Positions 1 to 4,377 of a DNA stretch of 5,842 nt are shown one piece after another; positions within the stretch are counted from its first letter, which is position 1, and each line of letters starts with the position of its first letter. The stretch covers positions 1 to 5,842 of the forward strand of contig DYIH01000112.1 of the NCBI GenBank assembly GCA_020723785.1, read 5' to 3'. This DNA comes from Thermaerobacter marianensis (GTDB taxonomy: Bacteria; Bacillota; Sulfobacillia; DYIH01). Under the pieces are notes generated by a model. That model was given only the letters and a program-made list of their open reading frames with translations. It was not told the origin of the DNA and searched no databases. A program made the translations under genes and the position numbers.

Positions 1-47
1 TTATGCATGACGGTAATATGCACCACAGTAATAAGGTCTTGGCACGG

Positions 48-85
48 TCCCGGAATGCCTCGTGCAGGAAAAGGCGTTCCAGGGA
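48..85 (+). promoter_or_regulatory. Leader stem-loop upstream of the nucleotidyltransferase-like gene
   Basis: Bases 48-59 (TCCCGGAATGCC) pair with 73-85 (GGCGTTCCAGGGA). This gives 12 base pairs with one G-U pair (56/76) and one bulged A (81). The 13-base loop (60-72) contains GCAGGAAAA. No T-tract follows, so it does not look like an intrinsic terminator. The next gene's ribosome binding site (GGGAGG, 100-105) lies 14 bases downstream, outside the stem. A weak sigma-A-like pair, TGAC core at 8-11 and TAATAA at 29-34, lies upstream in the only AT-rich part of the leader, so the stem could lie near the 5' end of the transcript. Pairing is seen directly; any regulatory role is inference. Confidence 0.35.
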
Positions 86-114
86 GCGAATGATCAGGCG
101 GGAGGGCATGGACT

Positions 115-933
115 GTGGCGGCGGTGCGGCAGGCGTTCTTGGAGCGGGGCCGGGAGATCGTGGCCGCGTTTTTCGATAACCGGCGGGACCTGGACGCGGT
201 GCGGCCGGCCCTGGCCCTGATGTTGGCCGGGTCCGGAACGACGGAGTTCGCCGACTCGTACTCCGGGGTTGACCTTCTTGTGCTCTATCCGGATGACCTC
301 CAGGCGCAAATCGCCGCCGCCCCGGGGTTGCCGGCCGGACCGGGGGCCACGGTCCGCGCCCGGGCCGGGGGCGCGCCCTTCAAGCTCACCCTTCTTTCAT
401 ACAGCGAGGCGCGCCACCGCATCGAGGCACGGGACGAAGCGACCCTCTTCGCATTGCGTACGGCGCGGGTCCTGCAGGATCCCGGCGGGCTGGCGGCCGA
501 ATTGATGAAGCTGGCCTGGCAGGTCCCCGACGCGGTCTGGGCGGAAAAGGCGGCGACCCGCTACCGGGAGTTCAGGCGCCGCAAGGCATCCCTGGCCTGG
601 ACGCTGCGGCGCGGCCAGCCGTTCCTTGCCTTGGAGAACCTGCTGCAACTCGTCGAACATGCCCTGGCCGCCTGTTGCTGCCTGGCGGGCCAGCCGCCCG
701 CCGGGCGGAAGTGGCTGTTCCAGGCGGCCATGCGGACGCCGGCGGGACAGGAAATCCGGCCGGCCGTCTTCGCCCTGCTCTCCTCCCTCGGAGACGTGGC
801 GGTGCTCGGCGGCAGCTTCAACCTGCGGCACAACCGCCTTTACCTGCGGGTTTCGGACATCCAGCGAACCCTGGAAGGCGCGCTTCGGGGAGTGGATATG
901 CAAAACGCGGATGATAACGGAGGTTGCGGATGA
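115..933 (+). CDS. Nucleotidyltransferase-fold protein (DUF4037/KNTase-like), probably catalytically degenerate
   Basis: This 272-residue protein starts at GTG with GGGAGG (100-105) nine bases upstream; the frame is open only from base 94. The N-terminal part resembles a small nucleotidyltransferase core: a GSG turn at residues 39-41, then ADSYSGVDLLVLYP at 46-59. Active members usually read SDxDL here, with two metal-binding aspartates. In this protein the first is glycine (G51) and only D53 remains. The strand expected to carry the third acidic residue reads FKLTLLS (89-95), without Asp or Glu. The C-terminal half (about 130-260) is helical, with a LRRGQPFLALENLLQLVEHA segment and GRKWL (197-201), like the helical domain that follows the catalytic domain in DUF4037 and kanamycin-nucleotidyltransferase-type proteins. 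A CCC run lies at 187-189. The stop overlaps the next start as ATGA, suggesting co-translation. The family is inferred from motif layout; substrate and function are unknown, and loss of catalysis is an inference from the missing acidic residues. Confidence 0.75.
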   Translation: MAAVRQAFLERGREIVAAFFDNRRDLDAVRPALALMLAGSGTTEFADSYSGVDLLVLYPDDLQAQIAAAPGLPAGPGATVRARAGGAPFKLTLLSYSEARHRIEARDEATLFALRTARVLQDPGGLAAELMKLAWQVPDAVWAEKAATRYREFRRRKASLAWTLRRGQPFLALENLLQLVEHALAACCCLAGQPPAGRKWLFQAAMRTPAGQEIRPAVFALLSSLGDVAVLGGSFNLRHNRLYLRVSDIQRTLEGALRGVDMQNADDNGGCG

Positions 934-1283
934 AGCTTTTCACCTATGGAAGCCTGACCAGCAGGCATCGCCTGGAGGAGCTGGTGGGGCGGCCGCTGTC
1001 GGAGCCCGAGGAGGGCGTCCTGAAAGGATACAGGTTTTTTCACGCGCCACCCCTGGGGTACGTCCTCATCCTTCCTGCTCCCGGCGGGGAAATCCACGGG
1101 CTCGTCTGGGATATCAAGGAGGAAGATCTGACCGTCCTGGACCACTACGAAAGTTCGGACGAGGACCCGCCGCTTTACCACCGCCAGCAGGTGGAGGTGG
1201 AGATCGCGGGGCGGAAGGTGACGGCGCAGGCCTACGTCGGCAACCCGGCCGCCTGGCCGGAGGACCGGTTGCAAGCCGATTGA
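930..1283 (+). CDS. Gamma-glutamylcyclotransferase-like (AIG2/GGCT fold) protein
   Basis: This 117-residue protein carries the family's N-terminal signature, FTYGSL at residues 4-9, where the YGSL loop binds the gamma-glutamyl or related amine-linked substrate. Further on, LTVLDHYES (67-75) followed by YHR (83-85) matches the usual LDxxE...YxR block; E74 is the likely general acid/base. Known members release 5-oxoproline from gamma-glutamyl amines or open related linkages, usually in the cytoplasm. The exact substrate cannot be read from sequence. ATG at 930 is preferred over TTG at 924, because AACGGAGG (916-923) ends six bases before the ATG, and the ATG overlaps the upstream stop (ATGA, 930-933). 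Length is normal for the small bacterial forms. There is no signal peptide or membrane segment. It is probably translated together with the nucleotidyltransferase-like gene. The function class is fairly sure; the physiological role is unknown. Confidence 0.85.
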   Translation: MKLFTYGSLTSRHRLEELVGRPLSEPEEGVLKGYRFFHAPPLGYVLILPAPGGEIHGLVWDIKEEDLTVLDHYESSDEDPPLYHRQQVEVEIAGRKVTAQAYVGNPAAWPEDRLQAD

Positions 1284-1395
1284 CGCAGGTGCGCGGTGTC
1301 TTGGGCAACGCCGCGGATGGGCCTGAACCCGCGTCCCCTGCGCCGCGGGCAGGCCGTTTCCACTCGTCGTGGTAAGGCCGGGCGGGGTGTAATAA

Positions 1396-1420
1396 GTATG
1401 GGAAGGAAACCTTCCCATAC
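1396..1420 (+). promoter_or_regulatory. Perfect 11-bp inverted repeat abutting the next ribosome binding site
   Basis: GTATGGGAAGG (1396-1406) and CCTTCCCATAC (1410-1420) are exact reverse complements separated by AAA. The right arm ends directly against GGAGG (1421-1425), the ribosome binding site for the GTG at 1435. No T-run follows on the + strand, so it is not a + strand intrinsic terminator. On the - strand the stem is followed only by TTATTACA, a poor T-tract. Just before it lies TGTAATAAG (1388-1396), which resembles an extended -10 element, but no convincing -35 was found. It could be a two-fold symmetric repressor operator over a start site, or an mRNA hairpin that holds the ribosome binding site open or protects the 5' end. 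The rest of the gap (1284-1395) shows no gene or clear element. Confidence 0.6.
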
Positions 1421-1434
1421 GGAGGCACAGCGCC

Positions 1435-1911
1435 GTGGATTTCTTTCTCCGCTTGGCCAGACGCCTGGAATCCGGGCTGACGTGGGTTGCCGTCGTTTGT
1501 CTGACCGGCTTGGCCCTAAGCCAGGGGTGGCTTGCAGATGGCGCCACCCGCCGGTGGCTTGCCTTTATGGACCCGGCCGACGGACCCCTGCCGGACGCCG
1601 TTCCGGTTTCCGCAAGCCCCACCGATGCGTCGACGGCCCGGCTGGAGGTAATCATTCGGGTGGAGGGCCGGGAGCGGGCGCCGGGTGCGGTGGTTATGGT
1701 CAACGGGCGGCGGAAGGCGGCGTTCGAGGGCAAGGTGGCAGTCATACCGGTGGGGCCGGGGGACCGGCTGTCGATCGACGCCCGTGGCTACCGTGAACCG
1801 CTGGCCTTCCGCATCGTGCGGGTCAGCCCGGGGATCATGCGCCCCGCCGGCGGCCAGCGGGTGACGACAACCGCCGGTGTCGCCGACCTGGGATCGGTCC
1901 TGTTGCGTTAA
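1435..1911 (+). CDS. Small membrane-anchored protein of unknown function
   Basis: This 158-residue protein starts at GTG, with GGAGG (1421-1425) nine bases upstream. Residues 15-33 (LTWVAVVCLTGLALSQGWL) form one hydrophobic segment after a short positively charged N-terminus (RLARR), so the protein is probably anchored with its N-terminus inside and the remainder outside. There is no lipobox or obvious signal-peptidase site. A proline-rich linker (about 50-66) leads to a domain at about 68-135 that looks all-beta: alternating valine and isoleucine strands, a VNG turn at 89-91, and GD at 109-110 before LSIDARGY. This rhythm recalls small PEGA-like or carboxypeptidase-regulatory-like beta sandwiches, but that is an impression only. 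No catalytic motif is visible. The family is not recognised. It precedes the phosphoribosyltransferase by 131 bases and may share its transcript. Confidence 0.75.
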   Translation: MDFFLRLARRLESGLTWVAVVCLTGLALSQGWLADGATRRWLAFMDPADGPLPDAVPVSASPTDASTARLEVIIRVEGRERAPGAVVMVNGRRKAAFEGKVAVIPVGPGDRLSIDARGYREPLAFRIVRVSPGIMRPAGGQRVTTTAGVADLGSVLLR

Positions 1912-1939
1912 GGATGACCGAGCAATCCCCGCGTTCAGG

Positions 1940-2024
1940 GTGAGCGGAGGTGGGCGCTCCACAGGAGGAGTCCCGCCGAATCGCGTTTGCCCGGACCGCC
2001 GCCGGGTCGCAAACCGGCAGGCGG
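1940..2024 (+). promoter_or_regulatory. Structured 5' leader of the phosphoribosyltransferase gene
   Basis: Two hairpins can be drawn in the 131-base gap. The first pairs GAGCG (1942-1946) with CGCTC (1955-1959), and adds GT/AC (1940-1941 with 1961-1962) across one bulged base. The second is longer: CCGCC (1973-1977) with GGCGG (2020-2024), enclosing GTTTGCCCGG (1985-1994) against CCGG (2002-2005) plus GCAAAC (2009-2014), with a three-base bulge and a seven-base loop. The outer stem ends three bases before AAGGAGG, so its formation could control access to the ribosome binding site. It matches no riboswitch consensus I could recall; T-box, ZTP, guanidine-I and THF were considered. High G+C makes chance pairing common, so this is tentative. 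Confidence 0.35.
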
Positions 2025-2026
2025 AG

Positions 2027-2036
2027 TAAGGAGGGG
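2027..2036 (+). promoter_or_regulatory. Strong ribosome binding site that fixes the phosphoribosyltransferase start
   Basis: TAAGGAGGGG is a near-perfect Shine-Dalgarno sequence. Counting from the end of GGAGG (2034), the codon ATC at 2043 lies eight bases downstream, the normal start position. No ATG, GTG or TTG lies within normal range in any frame. The next in-frame TTG (2058) is 23 bases away, and the only in-frame GTG upstream (1950) would place this strong site inside the coding region. Confidence 0.7.
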
Positions 2037-2042
2037 CTACCC

Positions 2043-2531
2043 ATCGAAAAGAGGATCTTGACTTGGTCCGACGTGGAACAACAGGTGCAGCAGCTCGTGT
2101 CCCGGATTCGCGATCCACGGGCTTACGATGCCATCCTGTGCATCACCCGGGGCGGCATGATCCCGGCATGCCTGATCAGCGAGGCCATGGGCATCCGCAA
2201 CATCATGGCGGCCGCGGTGATGTTCCCCGAAGGGCTGGGACAGAAAAACAGGCGACCGTTTTTTTGGCAGTTCCCCGAGGACGAGCTGTTGCGGGGCAAG
2301 CGGGTGCTGATCGTGGACGACATCTGGAGCGACGGCCGGATCGTCATGGCCGTGAAGGTGCGCGTCATCGGGGCCGGGGGGAAGCCGGAGGTCGCCGTGC
2401 TGCATTACCGTCCCGGCGAATCCGAATACCCGAACGATCAGCCGGATTTCGTCGCCGTCGTCACCTCCGAATGGATCGTCTACCCGTGGGACTTGGTCGG
2501 CAAAGCCGGGTATGAGGAGAGGAACGGTTAA
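2043..2531 (+). CDS. Phosphoribosyltransferase (COG2236 Hpt1-like), apparent ATC start
   Basis: Read from ATC at 2043 this is a 162-residue type I phosphoribosyltransferase, of the family that moves phosphoribosyl from PRPP to a purine base or related acceptor in the cytoplasm. Visible parts, numbered from the ATC: an N-terminal EKRILTWSDVEQ segment typical of where homologues begin; YDAILCITRGGMIPA (28-42) with the RGG loop that contacts pyrophosphate; the PRPP loop VLIVDDIWSDGRIV (88-101) with paired acidic residues D92-D93; and SEWIVYPWD near the C-terminus, characteristic of the COG2236 group. The PRPP loop is unusual: the serine or threonine before the glycine is D97, and the threonine expected at 100 is isoleucine. 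A longer reading from GTG 1950 adds 31 residues (arginine/glycine-rich, no domain character) that run through the leader structure and ribosome binding site, so I reject it. The gene ends three bases before the aroH start. The family is confident; the acceptor base is not known, and catalytic competence is uncertain. Confidence 0.8.
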   Translation: MEKRILTWSDVEQQVQQLVSRIRDPRAYDAILCITRGGMIPACLISEAMGIRNIMAAAVMFPEGLGQKNRRPFFWQFPEDELLRGKRVLIVDDIWSDGRIVMAVKVRVIGAGGKPEVAVLHYRPGESEYPNDQPDFVAVVTSEWIVYPWDLVGKAGYEERNG

Positions 2532-2534
2532 CGG

Positions 2535-2903
2535 GTGAGCGATAGAATCGTCCGTGGCATCCGCGGCGCCATCAGTGTCGAAGAGAACAGCCCCGGGGCC
2601 ATCGCCACGGCGGTGGCGGAGTTGTTGGAGGCGATCAAGGCCGAGAACGACTTCACCCTTGAGGATGTGGCCGGTGTCTTCTTCACGGCCACGCCCGACC
2701 TGGACGCGGCGTTTCCCGCCGGCGCGGCCCGCGACCTGGGATGGGACAAGGTCCCCTTGTTGTGCGCGGTGGAGATGAACGTTCCCGGCAGCCTGCCCCG
2801 TTGCATCCGGGTTCTGATACTGGTCAACACGGCCCTGGGAGCGGATCAGGTGCGCCACGTCTATCTCCGCGAGGCGCGCAACCTCCGGCCCGACCTCGGG
2901 TGA
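2535..2903 (+). CDS. aroH: Chorismate mutase, monofunctional AroH class
   Basis: It converts chorismate to prephenate, the entry to phenylalanine and tyrosine synthesis. The 122 residues align by eye along nearly the whole length of Bacillus subtilis AroH (127 residues, recalled): RGIRGAISVEE at the N-terminus, FTATPDLDAAFPA (50-62), CAVEMNVPGSLPRCIRV (77-93) and RHVYLREARNLRPDL at the end. The B. subtilis active-site residues R7, R63, C75, E78, R90 and Y108 correspond to R10, R66, C77, E80, R92 and Y110, all present. The enzyme should therefore be active, as a trimer if it follows the family. The start is GTG 2535 with GAGGAGAGGA (2515-2524) upstream, only three bases after the previous stop, so co-transcription is likely. 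In related Clostridia, as I remember, other aromatic-pathway genes often follow; here cmk comes directly after a 77-base gap. Confidence 0.95.
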   Translation: MSDRIVRGIRGAISVEENSPGAIATAVAELLEAIKAENDFTLEDVAGVFFTATPDLDAAFPAGAARDLGWDKVPLLCAVEMNVPGSLPRCIRVLILVNTALGADQVRHVYLREARNLRPDLG

Positions 2904-2980
2904 ACGGAGCGACGAGAGCAACGCCGTACCGTTTGATTCGACCGGGATGACCGAGAAACGGAAGAGGAAAGTGGGGGAGC

Positions 2981-3679
2981 GTGTCGAAGATTACCGCTGT
3001 GGGCAACAACGGGCTGGTTATCGCCATCGACGGCCCGGCCGGCGCCGGAAAGAGCACGGTGGCCCGGGCTGTCGCAAGGCGGCTGGGATACTTGTATATC
3101 GACACGGGTGCCATGTACCGCGCCGTAACCTTGAAAGCCCTCCGGGACCACGTGGACATCGGGGACGCCGAGCGACTGGTCGTCCTGGCGCGTCAGACCG
3201 ACGTCCGACTGTCATCCGGCCCGGACGGCCGCCAGCGCGTGTTGCTGGACGGCGAGGACGTTACCGACGCCATCCGGAGTCCGGAGGTGGACGTGGCCGT
3301 GTCCCGGGTGGCGATGATTCCCGGCGTTCGGGAGGCCATGGTCACCGCCCAGCGGCGGTTGGCCGCGGGCGGAGGCGCCGTGCTGGATGGCCGGGACACG
3401 GGAACGCATGTGGTGCCCGATGCCGACGTAAAGTTCTTCGTTACGGCCGATACGGCGACCCGTGTGGCCAGGCGGACAGGTCAGCTGCGCCGAGAGGGCC
3501 ATGCGGTCAGCGAGGCCGAGGTCGCCAGCCAGTTGGCCGAACGGGACCGCCTGGACTACGGGCGGGACGTCGCCCCCCTGCGACGGGCGGAAGGGGCGAT
3601 CCAGATCGACACCACCGACCTGGAGCCGGAGCAGGTGATCGAGACGATCCTGGCGTTCTGCCGGGGGGCTCTTGGATGA
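2981..3679 (+). CDS. cmk: Cytidylate kinase
   Basis: It phosphorylates CMP and dCMP to the diphosphates using ATP, in the cytoplasm, recycling pyrimidine nucleotides for nucleic acid and phospholipid synthesis. The 232 residues are a normal length. After a short N-terminal extension comes the P-loop GPAGAGKST (18-26), then YIDTGAMYRAVT (39-50) for CMP binding, LDGRDTGTHVVPDADVKFFV (135-154), and the lid block ERDRLDYGRDVAPL (187-200) followed by AIQIDTT (206-212). Small departures from the usual lid sequence are Y193 where serine is common and G205 where aspartate is common; the Arg-Asp-x-x-Asp frame is intact, so activity is expected. The GTG 2981 start has GAGGAAA (2964-2970) ten bases upstream. 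Its stop overlaps the plsC start as ATGA. Adjacent cmk and rpsA genes are widespread, including in E. coli; here plsC and ispH lie between them. The 77 bases before this gene show no clear promoter or terminator. Confidence 0.97.
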   Translation: MSKITAVGNNGLVIAIDGPAGAGKSTVARAVARRLGYLYIDTGAMYRAVTLKALRDHVDIGDAERLVVLARQTDVRLSSGPDGRQRVLLDGEDVTDAIRSPEVDVAVSRVAMIPGVREAMVTAQRRLAAGGGAVLDGRDTGTHVVPDADVKFFVTADTATRVARRTGQLRREGHAVSEAEVASQLAERDRLDYGRDVAPLRRAEGAIQIDTTDLEPEQVIETILAFCRGALG

Positions 3680-4377
3680 ACCGATTCGTTTACCGCGTTT
3701 CCAAGGGTGCGGCGCGTCTGTTGTTCAACCTCCTCTTTCGGTGGGAGGTGATCGGGACCGAGCATGTGCCGGATCAGGGGCCGGCGATCCTTTGCGCCAA
3801 CCATCGGAGCAACTGGGATCCTCCCCTGGTCGGTGTCGTCGCGCCGCGGCCGGTCCATTTCATGGCCAAGGAGGAGCTGTTCCGGTCGCCGGTGCTGGCG
3901 GCGTGGTTACGGGCCGTGGGAGCGTTTCCGGTGAAGCGCCGGACCGCAGACCTCGGCGGCATCCGGCATGCCCTCGACCTGTTGAAACAGGGCCATATCG
4001 TCGGTTTGTTTCCGGAAGGGACCCGCAGCAGGACGGGGGGCCTGCAGGAGGCCCATGGAGGTGTCGTCATGCTCGCCCTGTCGGCCGGGGCGCCGGTGGT
4101 GCCGGTGGCCATCTCGGGCGAGACGCGGCTTTTCGGGCGCGTCCGGGTGCGCATCGGGGCGCCTATCGACCTTTCTCCCTACCGGAGGGAAGGAAAGCGG
4201 GGTGCCCCGGAGATGTCCGCGATCGCCAACGAGGTGATCATGGGCCGCATCCGGGAGCTGATTGCCGAGGCTGATAGCTCCCGCTGCAGCGTGGGTGATG
4301 GCCGCGCCGAACCGGCGTCATCCGCGCCGGTGGGGCGCCCCGGTGCGCTGGATGAGGTGTGGAGCCGATGGAGATAA
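3676..4377 (+). CDS. plsC: 1-acyl-sn-glycerol-3-phosphate acyltransferase
   Basis: It adds the second acyl chain to lysophosphatidic acid, giving phosphatidic acid at the inner face of the membrane. All four acyltransferase blocks are present in 233 residues: NHRSNWDPP (42-50) with the catalytic H43 and D48 of HX4D; GAFPVKR (82-88); FPEGTRSRTGG (112-122) for glycerol-phosphate binding; and VPVAISG (142-148). The N-terminal SKGAARLLFNLLFRWEV is amphipathic and may associate with membrane; there is no long hydrophobic helix. The catalytic domain ends near residue 199. A tail of about 34 residues (200-233), rich in Ser, Ala, Pro and Gly, follows and has no family counterpart I recognise. ATG 3676 overlaps the cmk stop by four bases. 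The frame is open upstream to 2947, but that part is the out-of-frame shadow of cmk. The last 10 bases overlap the ispH start. Confidence 0.95.
   Translation: MNRFVYRVSKGAARLLFNLLFRWEVIGTEHVPDQGPAILCANHRSNWDPPLVGVVAPRPVHFMAKEELFRSPVLAAWLRAVGAFPVKRRTADLGGIRHALDLLKQGHIVGLFPEGTRSRTGGLQEAHGGVVMLALSAGAPVVPVAISGETRLFGRVRVRIGAPIDLSPYRREGKRGAPEMSAIANEVIMGRIRELIAEADSSRCSVGDGRAEPASSAPVGRPGALDEVWSRWR

Noticed and set aside
1396..1420. Intrinsic terminator
   Set aside because: No T-tract follows on the + strand and only a poor one on the - strand, and the ribosome binding site of the next gene follows immediately.
840..1745. 301-codon open frame on the - strand
   Set aside because: It opposes the cyclotransferase-like gene and the membrane-protein gene, spans the palindrome and gap, and has no recognisable domain or good ribosome binding site.
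1296..1796. 166-codon + strand frame across the 1284-1434 gap
   Set aside because: It lies mostly in another frame of the membrane-protein gene, is Arg/Gly-rich, and crosses the perfect palindrome. No domain is visible.
1950..2042. GTG 1950 as the phosphoribosyltransferase start
   Set aside because: It adds 31 residues without family resemblance, has no spaced ribosome binding site of its own, and buries the strong TAAGGAGGGG inside the gene.
2037..2921. 294-codon open frame on the - strand over the phosphoribosyltransferase and aroH
   Set aside because: It is antisense to two genes with clear family motifs; composition is His/Asp/Gly-rich and domain-free.
2947..3675. Upstream extension of the plsC frame through cmk
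   Set aside because: It is the out-of-frame shadow of cmk, Arg/Gly-rich without domains. PlsC homology begins at ATG 3676, which overlaps the cmk stop.
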